Notes under the pieces: generated by a model
Told to the model about the DNA's origin: nothing
Database searches by the model: none
Seen by the model: the letters and a program-made list of their open reading frames with translations, nothing else
Program-made: the position numbers and the translations under genes
Shown: positions 52,354-61,022 of the stretch, piece by piece
How the letters are laid out: each line of letters opens with the position of its first letter
Numbering within the stretch: the stretch's first letter is position 1
Assembly: GCF_030814015.1 (NCBI RefSeq)
Contig: NZ_JAUSUL010000001.1
Location: forward strand, 1,578,001 to 1,642,000
From: Amorphus orientalis
GTDB taxonomy: Bacteria; Pseudomonadota; Alphaproteobacteria; Rhizobiales; Amorphaceae
Reading direction: 5' to 3'
Length of the DNA stretch: 64,000 nucleotides

Positions 52354-53571
52354 ATGACCGATCCCCGCCTTCCCGTGACCGTCCTGTCCGGCTTTCTCGG
52401 AGCCGGAAAGACGACCCTTCTCAATCATATCCTGAACAACCGCGAGGGCCGCCGGGTCGCCGTGATCGTCAACGACATGAGCGAGGTGAACATCGACGCC
52501 GACCTGGTTCGCGGCGGCGGTGCCGATCTGTCACGGACCGATGAGCGGCTCGTCGAGATGACCAACGGCTGCATCTGCTGCACGCTGCGGGAGGATCTCC
52601 TGACCGAGGTCCGGCGGCTCGCCGACGACGGCCGGTTCGACTACCTGCTGATCGAGGGCACGGGCATCGCCGAGCCGCTGCCGGTGGCGGCCACTTTCGA
52701 GTTCCGGGACGAAGAGGGGCAGTCGCTGGCCGACATCGCCCGCCTCGACACCATGGTGACCGTGGTCGACGCGGCCAACCTGCTCCGCGACTACGCCAGC
52801 CACGATTTCCTGCGCGACCGGGGCGAGACGGCGGGGGAGGGGGACGACCGTTCGATCGTCGACCTCCTCGTCGATCAGATCGAGTTCGCCGACGTCATCG
52901 TCGCCAACAAGATCTCGGAGCTGGACGCCGGCGGTCGGGACGCCGTCAGGGCCGTGATCAAGGCCCTCAATGCGGATGCGAAGCTGATCGAGACGGACTT
53001 CGCCCGCGTGCCGCTTTCCGACGTCCTCGATACCGGCCGGTTCGACTTCGAACGCGCCCACGAGCATCCGCTCTGGTTCAAGGAGCTGTACGGCTTCGCC
53101 GACCACACGCCGGAGACGGAAGAGTACGGCGTTTCCAGCTTCGTCTACCGCGCGCGACGGCCGTTTCACCCCCAGAAGTTTGCCGCGTTCACCGGCCGCT
53201 TCTGGCCGGGGCTGATCCGGGCCAAGGGGCTGTTCTGGCTGGCAACCCGGCCGGAGTGGGTCGGCGACTTCAGCCTGGCGGGCGCGATCGTGCGCACCGA
53301 AGCGATGGGCTTCTGGTGGGCTGCCGTTCCGAAGGAGCGCTGGCCGGATCATCCGGAGTGGCGGGCCATGCTGGATCGGCACTGGGCCCCGGTGTGGGGC
53401 GACCGGCGGCAGGAGCTCGTCTTCATCGGCAACGGGATGGACGAGGCGGCGATCCGGGCAGCCCTCGACGACTGCCTGGCCGATGCGCCGTTGGGCGACC
53501 GGTTCGACAGCGCGGACTACCGCAATCTCCCCGATCCCTTCCCGGCATGGAGGCGGGCCGATGCGGCATGA
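52354..53571 (+). CDS. COG0523 (CobW/ZNG-like) metallochaperone GTPase
   Basis: The product has 405 residues. GTP-binding loop GFLGAGKTT (residues 13-21), the metal site C73-I-C-C76, Walker B/switch region [22 protein letters not shown] and the base-specificity motif ANKISEL are clear. The C-terminal domain has [17 protein letters not shown]. Zinc-regulated COG0523 proteins deliver or allocate zinc under starvation. It is the first gene after the Zur box, and its end overlaps the DUF1826 gene by 11 bases. Confidence 0.93.
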   Translation: MTDPRLPVTVLSGFLGAGKTTLLNHILNNREGRRVAVIVNDMSEVNIDADLVRGGGADLSRTDERLVEMTNGCICCTLREDLLTEVRRLADDGRFDYLLIEGTGIAEPLPVAATFEFRDEEGQSLADIARLDTMVTVVDAANLLRDYASHDFLRDRGETAGEGDDRSIVDLLVDQIEFADVIVANKISELDAGGRDAVRAVIKALNADAKLIETDFARVPLSDVLDTGRFDFERAHEHPLWFKELYGFADHTPETEEYGVSSFVYRARRPFHPQKFAAFTGRFWPGLIRAKGLFWLATRPEWVGDFSLAGAIVRTEAMGFWWAAVPKERWPDHPEWRAMLDRHWAPVWGDRRQELVFIGNGMDEAAIRAALDDCLADAPLGDRFDSADYRNLPDPFPAWRRADAA

Positions 53572-54253
53572 AGCCGTCCGCGCGGATCCGATTTCGTGCC
53601 CGCTTCAGGATGCGCCCCTGAGCAGCCTCGAAAGGGCCGGCCCGATCTCGATCTTTCAGCGATCTCTGGATCACGTGATCGCGGGAGCGATCGACGAACT
53701 GCCGGCAGCACTCCTTCCTTCGATCAGGATCGATGGCGACTTGGCGGCGATTGATCGGGCGTTGCGGTCGGCGCTGACGGATCTTCGCCAATGGCAGTCC
53801 TGGCTCGAGGCCTGGCTACGCGAGGACATTGCCTTTCTGGCTCGACTGTTCACCGAGTTGACCGGTGCCGCATCGCTTGCGGTGCGCCTGGAACCCGTCT
53901 CCGACGACGCGTGCAGCCGGTTCCACGCCGACAACATGACCCATCGACTGGTCACCACCTATAGGGGCCCGGGCACGGAATGGGTCTCGCCGCGCGACGC
54001 CCATCTGGTGCAGGACGGCATCCTCACAGAGGTCTCCGCCGGCCGGCAACTCGAGCGTGGCTGGGTCGGTGTCCTGCGCGGCGCGAAGCGGGCGTCGCCG
54101 GATGCACCGGCTCTGCTGCATCGGTCGCCGCCGCTGCGGAAGTCTGACGAGATCCGGCTCTTCCTCGCAATTGACGACGCCCGCGACTGGCCGGGCGGTC
54201 AGCCCGGTGCCGTTGGCTCTTCCGGTAATCGAGAGATGCCCCATGAAAGCTAG
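53561..54253 (+). CDS. DUF1826 protein, Zur-regulon type
   Basis: The product has 230 residues. Characteristic stretches are [26 protein letters not shown] and [19 protein letters not shown], the DUF1826 core with a possible metal site (H-x-D near 130). The family is often found beside COG0523 and Zur genes, and its function is unknown. GGAGG precedes ATG 53561. It overlaps both neighbours by 11 bases. Confidence 0.88.
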   Translation: MRHEAVRADPISCPLQDAPLSSLERAGPISIFQRSLDHVIAGAIDELPAALLPSIRIDGDLAAIDRALRSALTDLRQWQSWLEAWLREDIAFLARLFTELTGAASLAVRLEPVSDDACSRFHADNMTHRLVTTYRGPGTEWVSPRDAHLVQDGILTEVSAGRQLERGWVGVLRGAKRASPDAPALLHRSPPLRKSDEIRLFLAIDDARDWPGGQPGAVGSSGNREMPHES

Positions 54254-54707
54254 CAGCGGCCGCCCGGCCCGGCGGGCCCGGGACCATGTCCAAGGCCGGA
54301 TGCGGAAAGAAGTCATCTCGGTTCTGCGCGAAGAGGGCCGCATCCTCACGGCTTATCAGATCCTGCGCCGGCTTCGCGCGAAGCTGGGTCGGCCGATCGC
54401 TCCGACGTCGATCTATCGCTGCCTCACCGACCTGATCGAGCGCGGCCTCGTCATGCGGGTGGAATCGCTCAACGCCTATGTCGCGGCGGGGGATATGGCT
54501 TCTGTCAGCGATCGCTTCCTTCTCGTCTGCAAGGGCTGCGGCGAAACCCGCTCTCTGCTCGACGGCGAGGTGAAGGCGCGTCTGCAGACCGACGCCGACC
54601 GTATCGGGTTCACGATCGATCGGTCGGTACTGGAACTCCTTGGTACGTGCCGTTCCTGTCAGAACGAGACCGAGCCCCGCCTGCTTGGTGCCGGGACCGG
54701 CGCATGA
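54243..54707 (+). CDS. zur: Zinc uptake regulator Zur (Fur family)
   Basis: The product has 154 residues. A winged helix (ILTAYQILRRLRAKLGRPIA then PTSIYRCLTDLIERGLV) is followed by a dimerisation domain with the structural zinc cysteines CKGCGE and CRSC. The N-terminus is basic. It represses zinc import when zinc is sufficient. Its gene lies inside the operon that it presumably controls through the box at 52317, giving negative feedback. The stop overlaps the small membrane peptide start. Confidence 0.93.
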   Translation: MKASSGRPARRARDHVQGRMRKEVISVLREEGRILTAYQILRRLRAKLGRPIAPTSIYRCLTDLIERGLVMRVESLNAYVAAGDMASVSDRFLLVCKGCGETRSLLDGEVKARLQTDADRIGFTIDRSVLELLGTCRSCQNETEPRLLGAGTGA

Positions 54708-54820
54708 AGGACGGCTCGACACTGCGCGCCTCGGCGCTGGACAGGATCGTGCTCGCGCTCGTCCTGAGCGCGGTCATCTGGCTGGGTGTCGCGTGGGCGC
54801 TCGGATGGATCGTGCCATGA
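54704..54820 (+). CDS. 38-residue single-TM peptide between zur and znuC
   Basis: The frame starts at the ATG overlapping the zur stop (ATGA) and ends in the TGA overlapping the znuC start (ATGA again). The peptide is MKDGSTLRASALDRIVLALV then LSAVIWLGVAWALGWIVP: a polar basic N-terminus and one hydrophobic helix (about 15-37). Overlap at both ends and an obvious membrane segment argue that it is translated. It could modulate ZnuB or help the transporter assemble. I know of no name for it. Confidence 0.7.
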   Translation: MKDGSTLRASALDRIVLALVLSAVIWLGVAWALGWIVP

Positions 54821-55566
54821 GTGCCGCGCCCACGATCCGCTTTGACGACGTGACGCTGGCCTATCGGCGCCATCCCGTCGTCCATCACCTTTCGGGCGCG
54901 TTCGAGCCGGGGAGCTTCACCGCCGTCGTCGGTCCGAACGGGGCTGGCAAGTCGACGCTTCTGAAAGCCATTGTCGGGGCGCTCCGCATCGACGACGGCC
55001 TTATCCGGATCGAGGGGATCGACCGGCGCGACATCGCCTATCTGCCGCAACAGAACGAGCTCGACCGGGCCTTTCCGATTCAGGTGCTGGACCTGGTTGC
55101 ACTGGGGCTCTGGCGGCGGGTCGGTCCCTTCCGCCGGGTCGACGGGGCGGATCTCGCCCGCGCCGCCGATGCCTTAAAGGCGGTCGGGCTGGAGGGGTTC
55201 GAGCGGCGGACGATTGGAACTCTGTCGGGCGGTCAGATGCAGCGGGCGCTGTTTGCGCGGATGCTGCTTCAGGACGCCAGAGTACTCCTCCTGGACGAGC
55301 CGTTCACGGCTATCGACTCCCGAACGACCGCGGACCTGCTTCAGCTCGTCCATCGCTGGCACGGGGAAGGGCGCAGCGTGGTCGCCGTGCTGCACGACCT
55401 GGAGATCGTGCGCCAGGAGATCCCGGACACGCTGCTGCTCGCCCGCGAGCCGATTGCGTGGGGCAAGACCGCAGACGTGCTCGGCGCGGAGAACCTGCTG
55501 CGCGCGCGCCGGATGAGCGAGGCCTTCGCCGAAGACGCGCCGGTCTGCAAGCGGGGGGCGGCATGA
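54817..55566 (+). CDS. znuC: Zinc ABC transporter ATP-binding protein ZnuC
   Basis: The product has 249 residues. Walker A is GPNGAGKST, the Q-loop is YLPQQNELD, the signature is LSGGQMQRALFARMLLQD, Walker B is VLLLDEPFTAID and the switch His is in VLHDLE. It powers high-affinity zinc import through ZnuB. It overlaps the small peptide upstream and znuB downstream by four bases each. Confidence 0.94.
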   Translation: MSAAPTIRFDDVTLAYRRHPVVHHLSGAFEPGSFTAVVGPNGAGKSTLLKAIVGALRIDDGLIRIEGIDRRDIAYLPQQNELDRAFPIQVLDLVALGLWRRVGPFRRVDGADLARAADALKAVGLEGFERRTIGTLSGGQMQRALFARMLLQDARVLLLDEPFTAIDSRTTADLLQLVHRWHGEGRSVVAVLHDLEIVRQEIPDTLLLAREPIAWGKTADVLGAENLLRARRMSEAFAEDAPVCKRGAA

Positions 55567-56435
55567 CGCTGTCGGAGTTCCTGTTCGAGCCCTTTGCGAC
55601 CTACGGCTTCATGCGCCGGGCGCTCGTCGGCTGCGTGGCGCTCAGCATCGGTTCCGTTCCGCTCGGCTTGCTCCTGATCATCCGGCGCATGAGCCTGATG
55701 GGCGACGCCATGGCCCACGCGATCCTGCCCGGTGCGGCGGTGGCGTTTTTGTTCGCGGGCCTGTCGCTCTGGTCGATGACGATTGGCGGGGTCGTCGCCG
55801 GTCTGACGGTCGCCCTTCTGGCCGGTCTGGTCTCGCGGGTGACCCCGCTCCGGGAGGACGCGAGCTTCGCCGCCTTCTACCTGATCTCGCTCGGTCTCGG
55901 CGTGCTGCTGGTCTCCACCCGCGGCTCCAACGTCGACCTGATGCACGTCCTGTTCGGCACCGTGCTGGCGCTCGACGACGCCTCGATCCTGCTGATCGCC
56001 GTGGTCACCACCCTCACCGTGACGATCCTCGCGATCGTCTATCGGCTGCTGGTCGCGGAGTGCTTCAATCCGGGATTTCTGCGCGCGGTCGGCGGGGCAG
56101 GGCGCGCCGTCCACCTGGCGTTTCTCACCCTCGTGGTCCTCAATCTCGTCTCCGGCTTTCAGGCCCTCGGCACGTTGATGGTCGTCGGCATCATGATGCT
56201 GCCGGCGGCCGCCGCGCGGTTCTGGTCGGAGGCGATCTCCGGCCAGTTCGTCGCCGGTGTCCTGTTCGGGATCGTCTCGTCGGTCGCCGGCCTGCTCGCC
56301 TCCTACCACGCGCATCTGCCGTCCTCCCCCGCGATCATTCTCGGGGCCGGCGCGGTCTATGCGCTGTCGGTGCTGATCGGGCCTCGCGGGAGCATCCTCT
56401 CCGAGACCCTTCGTCTCCCCCACCTCCAACGATAG
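55563..56435 (+). CDS. znuB: Zinc ABC transporter permease ZnuB
   Basis: The product has 290 residues and about eight TM helices. The metal-ABC permease signature is RRMSLMGDAMAHAILPGAAVAF; FQALGTLMVVGIMMLPAAAA is also typical. It forms the inner-membrane pathway for zinc delivered by ZnuA. ATG overlaps the znuC stop. Confidence 0.95.
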   Translation: MTLSEFLFEPFATYGFMRRALVGCVALSIGSVPLGLLLIIRRMSLMGDAMAHAILPGAAVAFLFAGLSLWSMTIGGVVAGLTVALLAGLVSRVTPLREDASFAAFYLISLGLGVLLVSTRGSNVDLMHVLFGTVLALDDASILLIAVVTTLTVTILAIVYRLLVAECFNPGFLRAVGGAGRAVHLAFLTLVVLNLVSGFQALGTLMVVGIMMLPAAAARFWSEAISGQFVAGVLFGIVSSVAGLLASYHAHLPSSPAIILGAGAVYALSVLIGPRGSILSETLRLPHLQR

Positions 56436-56453
56436 CAACTGAAAGGAAAACCC

Positions 56454-57470
56454 ATGCTGTCACGCCGCATGTTCGTCGGCGCTGCGTCGGCGCTCGCACT
56501 CACCGTTTCCATGACCGGCGGTGCCGTTGCACAGGACAAGCTCGACGTCGTCGCAAGCTTCTCGATCCTCGGAGACATGGTCCACCAGATCGGCGGCGAT
56601 GCCGTGTCGGTCACCACCCTCGTGGGTCCCGACGGCGACGCCCACGTCTACGAGCCGACGCCCGCCGACGCCAAGGCGCTCTCCCAGGCGGACGTCCTCG
56701 TGGTCAATGGCCTCGACTTCGAAGGCTGGCTTCCCCGCCTGGTGGAAGCCTCAGAGTTTTCCGGCCGACAGGTCGTCGCCAGCACGGGCATCGACGCGCT
56801 GACCTGGGCCGAACCGGAAGAGGGCCACGACCACGATCACGATCACGAGGCGCATGATCACGGCGAGCACGAGCACAATCATGCGGAACACGATCACGAC
56901 CATGAGGAGCACGCCGAAGAGGGGCATCACCACCACGGCGACTATGATCCCCATGCCTGGCAGAGCCTTGGCAACGGCATGATCTACGCCAACAACATCG
57001 CCAAGGCGCTCGCAGAGGCCGATCCGGCCCATGCCGACGGCTACCAGGAGCGCGCCGAAGCCTATGTGGCTGAGCAACAGGCGCTGGATGCGAAGCTGAA
57101 GAAGGAATTCGGAGCGCTGCCGGAGGCCCACCGAAAGGTCGTCACCTCCCACGACGCCTTCCAGTATTTCGGCAAGGCCTACGGCGTGCAGTTCATCGCA
57201 CCGGAAGGCATCAGCACCGAGGCGGAGCCGTCCGCAGCCGACATCGCCCGGATCATCGACCAGATCCGCGACGAACAGATCGCGGCCGTGTTCGTGGAGA
57301 ACATCAGCGACAACCGCGTGATCGAGCAGATCACCCGCGAGACCGGTGCCAAGGTCGGCGGAGAACTTTACTCCGACGCGCTCTCCGGACCGGACGGCCC
57401 CGCGCCGACCTATGTCGACATGTTCGACTACAACTCCAGGCAGCTTCTCGGCGCGCTCAGCGGCAGCTGA
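56454..57470 (+). CDS. znuA: Zinc-binding periplasmic protein ZnuA
   Basis: The product has 338 residues. A signal peptide (ends GAVAQ) is followed by VVASFSILGDMVHQIGG. A His/Asp/Glu-rich loop lies at about 125-161. The metal-site residues are H64 (GDAHVYEP), H167 (DYDPHAW), His in SHDAFQYF and the late Asp. The loop is the usual zinc-acquisition and sensing element of ZnuA. AAAGGAAAA precedes the ATG. It is the last gene of the zinc operon. Confidence 0.95.
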   Translation: MLSRRMFVGAASALALTVSMTGGAVAQDKLDVVASFSILGDMVHQIGGDAVSVTTLVGPDGDAHVYEPTPADAKALSQADVLVVNGLDFEGWLPRLVEASEFSGRQVVASTGIDALTWAEPEEGHDHDHDHEAHDHGEHEHNHAEHDHDHEEHAEEGHHHHGDYDPHAWQSLGNGMIYANNIAKALAEADPAHADGYQERAEAYVAEQQALDAKLKKEFGALPEAHRKVVTSHDAFQYFGKAYGVQFIAPEGISTEAEPSAADIARIIDQIRDEQIAAVFVENISDNRVIEQITRETGAKVGGELYSDALSGPDGPAPTYVDMFDYNSRQLLGALSGS

Positions 57471-57560
57471 TCGAGGAGCCCGGCCTTCGGCTGCTTATGC
57501 CGGAGGCCGCTTCCAAACGCCGGGCCATGCCCTCGGATCATCCGCAGCTCACACGGTGGA

Positions 57561-57660
57561 TTGGGCAGTGGGTTCGAGCACCCGTTGAGCGGACCGGACC
57601 ATTTCCTCGCAATGGTCGTCGTCGGGCTGTGGGGCGCGCTGACGGGCGGGCGGCCCGTCA
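57561..57660 (+). pseudogene. Fragment of a HupE/UreJ-like membrane protein
   Basis: One frame reads GFEHPLSGPDHFLAMVVVGL then WGALTGGRPV, the unmistakable H-P-L-x-G-x-D-H-x-L-A-M core of the HupE/UreJ metal-transport family. It lacks a signal peptide upstream and all other TM helices downstream; nearby fragments appear in other frames. It is a truncated and frame-disrupted remnant, lying just after znuA, and may have been a metal transporter once in the same regulon. Confidence 0.68.
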
Positions 57661-57825
57661 AGTCCACGCTTCGGGTTTCGACCATGCGACTGCCGCCGAG
57701 GTGGCAGAGCGCGACCTCGACGCGGTCGCCGACATGGTCAGGCTGGACCTCGAGGTGCCCCACGTTCAGGTCCAGTTCAAAGCCTCCCCAAAGCTGTCAT
57801 GCGCGCCGAAGCGGGGCCCTTTTCG
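57661..57825. other. Intergenic, probably decayed
   Basis: Together with the HupE/UreJ fragment this fills the 355-base gap between znuA and the FAH gene. A plus-frame stretch (VAERDLDAVADMVRLDLEVP) looks protein-like but cannot be assigned. Confidence 0.3.
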
Positions 57826-58686
57826 CTACCATTTTCCACGGATAGCGATTTCGGTCTCGCCGATGCCCTCGATCCAGCCGTGCATGACGTCACCGGGGAT
57901 GACCGGGGCGACGCCCTCCGGCGTTCCGGTCATGATCACGTCGCCGGGATGGAGCGTGTAGGCCTTGGAGGCGAGCGCAATCAACTTCGGAACATTGAAG
58001 ACGAGAAGGCTGGTGTTCGACTTCTGCCGCGTCTCGCCGTTGACCTTGAGCTCGAAGTCGAGGGCACTGGCGTCGGGAAGCTCGTCGGCGGTGACGACCC
58101 AGGGGCCGAGCACAGAGAACGTGTCGAGGGACTTGCGGTAGCTGCGATCCTCAGTGCCGCGGATGGTCATGTCGAAGCCCATCGTGTAGCCGGCGACGTG
58201 CGACAGCGCGTCCTGCTCGGAGATCCGAAATCCCTTCTTGCCGATGACCACGGCAAGCTCGAGCTCATGGTCGATGCGCCGGTCGGACCAATCGGCGACG
58301 ACGCCTTCGCCCGGACCGACGAGAGAGCTTGTCGCCTTCAGGAAGACGCCGCATTCGGCGATCGTCTTCACGCTGGACCCGAAGTTGATGCCCGTGTCGA
58401 CGCGGGATTCATCGAGATGGAGCTGGTAGTTCACCGGCGCGGCGACGATCTTGCCGGGATTGGCGATGGGGCTGAGGAGCTTCACCTCCTTCAGCGGCTT
58501 CGCGGGCGCGTCCCTGGCGAGGCGTTCCATCTCGGCGCGCATGGCGTCGAAGTGGGTCATGAACAGATCGCCGTGGGGCAGCGGCCAGCGGAGCTGGGGG
58601 AGAAGGTCGGTGGCAGCGGTCACGTCACGGACCGTCTCTCCGTCCACGATGCCGAGGCGGTTGTCGTCGAAGCGGCAGAATCGCAT
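57826..58686 (-). CDS. Fumarylacetoacetate hydrolase family protein
   Basis: The product has 286 residues. The FAH core has IVAAPVNYQLHLDESRVD, an acidic metal site around DHELELAVVIGKKG, YTMGFDMTIRGTED, and VIMTGTPEGVAPVIPGDV. With gentisate dioxygenase next to it, the probable reaction is hydrolysis of fumarylpyruvate or maleylpyruvate to fumarate/maleate and pyruvate. It lies 85 bases after the dioxygenase gene on the same strand. Confidence 0.9.
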   Translation of the reverse strand: MRFCRFDDNRLGIVDGETVRDVTAATDLLPQLRWPLPHGDLFMTHFDAMRAEMERLARDAPAKPLKEVKLLSPIANPGKIVAAPVNYQLHLDESRVDTGINFGSSVKTIAECGVFLKATSSLVGPGEGVVADWSDRRIDHELELAVVIGKKGFRISEQDALSHVAGYTMGFDMTIRGTEDRSYRKSLDTFSVLGPWVVTADELPDASALDFELKVNGETRQKSNTSLLVFNVPKLIALASKAYTLHPGDVIMTGTPEGVAPVIPGDVMHGWIEGIGETEIAIRGKW

Positions 58687-58771
58687 GCGTCTCTCGTGTT
58701 GCTTGTCGGGCGTTTCGGTCTCGCGGCAGTCCCCGTCCGACACGGCCGGACGGCGATGCGCGCGCGTGATG

Positions 58772-59839
58772 TCAGCCGCGTTCCTCGCGGAAGAAGCCGA
58801 GCTTTTCCTGGGCCACGCGATCGGAAATGCAGAACAGGAAGGAGTCCTCTTCCGCCTTGAACGAGCGCCAGGCCCAGGCCGGCAGGACGATCACGTCGCG
58901 GGGGGCATAGGAGAAGGTCTTGTCGCCGGTCGTGATCTGGCCACGGCCCTCCGCCACGCACAACACGATGCCGTCGGTGGAGCGCATCCGTTTCGTCTCG
59001 AAGCCCTTCTCCACGTGGGTCATCCAGGCCGACATGGTCGGCATGGTCCAGCCGCCATCGACCGGGTTGGCGTAGCGCAGCGTCGTGGCGAGATGCGGAT
59101 CGGGCGCCTCCCCCTTGGCGGCCGCGACCAGCGCCTCTCGGGTGCGCTCGTAGGGATAGTTGAAGATCGGGGTGGTCTGGCCGTAGCGCCGGCCGGAGTC
59201 GTCGAGCGGCAGCATACGGCTGCCAAAGCGGGCGAGCGCGTCGCCCTCGGGCCGGGTCAGACTCTGGCTCTTGTCGTTGTAGCCCTCGGAGAACACCGTC
59301 TCGAAGAAGCGCACCATCGGGATGTCGAGCCCGTCGAGCCAGGCACAGGGACCGGACCCCTCGTTGCCGTGGTCATGGAAGGCCCAGTTCGGCGTGATGA
59401 CGAAGTCGCCCGCGCGCATGGTGGTTCGCTCGCCGCCGACGGCGGTGAAGGCGCCTTCGCCCTCCAGCATGAAGCGCAGCGCCGAGGGGGTGTGGCGGTG
59501 CGCCGGGGCCGTCTCGCCCGGCATGATGAGCTGGAGCCCGGCATAGATCGTTGCGGTGGCGCGGCTTTCGCCGGGAAAGGCGGGATTCTCCAGGACCAGC
59601 ACCCGACGTTCCGCCTCCTCGGCGGTGAGCAGGTCGCCGGACTCCATGAGGAGCGGCCGGACCTCTTCGTAGCGCCATTGATGCGGAACCGCCTTCGACG
59701 TCGGCTCCGGCGGCATCAGGCCCTTCAGGACCTCCCACAAGGGAGCGAGATTTTTCGGAGCCAGGCGGTCGTAGAAGTCCTGACGCTTCGCCCGTGTTGC
59801 GTCATCGGAGTGGTTCGTCGCGTGCGCTGTCTGGGTCAT
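58772..59839 (-). CDS. Gentisate 1,2-dioxygenase
   Basis: The product has 355 residues, typical for the bicupin enzyme. The first cupin carries ETAPAHRHTPSALRFMLEGE, GDFVITPNWAFHDHGNEG and PCAWLDGLDIPMVRFFE with the Fe-binding His residues; the second has SYAPRDVIVLPAWAWRSFKA. It cleaves gentisate (2,5-dihydroxybenzoate) or a close salicylate-type substrate to maleylpyruvate. It is co-directional with the FAH gene downstream and the SDR gene upstream. Confidence 0.92.
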   Translation of the reverse strand: MTQTAHATNHSDDATRAKRQDFYDRLAPKNLAPLWEVLKGLMPPEPTSKAVPHQWRYEEVRPLLMESGDLLTAEEAERRVLVLENPAFPGESRATATIYAGLQLIMPGETAPAHRHTPSALRFMLEGEGAFTAVGGERTTMRAGDFVITPNWAFHDHGNEGSGPCAWLDGLDIPMVRFFETVFSEGYNDKSQSLTRPEGDALARFGSRMLPLDDSGRRYGQTTPIFNYPYERTREALVAAAKGEAPDPHLATTLRYANPVDGGWTMPTMSAWMTHVEKGFETKRMRSTDGIVLCVAEGRGQITTGDKTFSYAPRDVIVLPAWAWRSFKAEEDSFLFCISDRVAQEKLGFFREERG

Positions 59840-60000
59840 GCTCGTCCTCCCGTGTCACCGCTCTCGTTCACGAGATCTGGTGTCTTTTTGCCCCGACCAT
59901 GCCGTCGAGAGTGAATGAAATGACCAGTATCGACCATCTTCAGGTTGAGGTGGGCGGGATGCGGCCCTCTTCCGGGAACGGATCGATCCCGCCGGTGGTC

Positions 60001-60789
60001 TCATCGCGCCGACATACCGCCGTCGATCGGGATCGTCGTGCCGGTCATGAAGCTTGACGCCGGCGACGACAGCAACAGAAGCAATCCCTTGATCTCGTCG
60101 GGTTCGGCGATCCGTCCGAGCGGCACCATCCCCGAGAAGGCCGCTTCCACGTCCGGGTTTTGAAGGCGCCCGCCGGCGATGTTGGTGCGGAAGGGCCCGG
60201 GCGCGACGGCGTTGATCAGCACGCCGTGCGGCGCGAGTTCCATCGCCGCCTGCCGCACCAGGTTGACCAGCGCTGCCTTGGTCGCCGCATAGGCGTAGCC
60301 GACCATCGGATCGGACTTCAGCCCGGCGACGGAGGCGATCACCACGATGCGACCGCTGCCTTGGTTCTTCATGGGGCCGGCTGCCCCCTGGACCGTGGCG
60401 AACACGCCGGAGAGATTGATTCCGACCACCTTGTCCCAGGCGGAATCCGCGATCGCGCCGATCTGGCCGGCTTCGGTGCGATAGCTCGGGCCGGCGGTGA
60501 TGCCGGCGCTTGCGATCACGATGTCGAGGCGACCGTACCGGGCCGCGACATCTTCCGTGGCTTGGCGGATCGCTGGCCGGTCGGAAACGTCGAGCGTGAG
60601 CGGCTCGGCCCGACCGCCCGCAGCCGAGATCGTTTCGGCGACGGCTGCCAGTCCGCTCTCGTCGATATCGGCAAGCACGACGGTCGCACCCGCTTCAGCA
60701 AGCACTTCCGCAGCTGCCTTGCCCAGACCGCTCGCGGCCCCCGTGACCATTGCGATCTGGCCGTCCAGCGAAAACCGATCCACGACCAT
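60001..60789 (-). CDS. Short-chain dehydrogenase/reductase
   Basis: The product has 262 residues. The cofactor motif is VTGAASGLGKAAAEVLAEAG. The catalytic Ser is in VIASVAG and the Tyr/Lys pair is in YAYAATKAALVNL. The end is SFMTGTTIPIDGGMSAR. The substrate is unknown; its neighbours suggest a role in peripheral steps of aromatic catabolism. It is divergent from the hydrolase at 61023, with a GGTAT-N3-ATACC element between them. Confidence 0.92.
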   Translation of the reverse strand: MVVDRFSLDGQIAMVTGAASGLGKAAAEVLAEAGATVVLADIDESGLAAVAETISAAGGRAEPLTLDVSDRPAIRQATEDVAARYGRLDIVIASAGITAGPSYRTEAGQIGAIADSAWDKVVGINLSGVFATVQGAAGPMKNQGSGRIVVIASVAGLKSDPMVGYAYAATKAALVNLVRQAAMELAPHGVLINAVAPGPFRTNIAGGRLQNPDVEAAFSGMVPLGRIAEPDEIKGLLLLLSSPASSFMTGTTIPIDGGMSAR

Positions 60790-60814
60790 GGCCTCCCCCT
60801 CAGTTATTGTGTTT

Positions 60815-60827
60815 GGTATTCCATACC
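60815..60827. promoter_or_regulatory. Candidate FadR-type GntR operator
   Basis: GGTATTCCATACC is a perfect 5-bp inverted repeat with a 3-bp spacer, 25 bases before the SDR start and in the divergent promoter region. A related element (GGCATACGATACG) lies at 63868, before the partial SDR gene. Both may be sites for the FadR-type regulator at 63000-63707. Confidence 0.45.
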
Positions 60828-61022
60828 GCCCGGCTGGCTATAAGGCAAGGACGGGGTTGAGAGAGTTAAATCTATTAAAATCAGATATTTATAATTTTGA
60901 TGCGGAGTTTGTTCGATTTTCCATCTGAGGCAGCTTGACGCAGCCTGCGAAGAAAGGTGTACAATTCTGAAAACGGCGCCAGGTCCGAAATCGGCGTCAG
61001 ATTCAAGGGAGGGCTCGCATCG

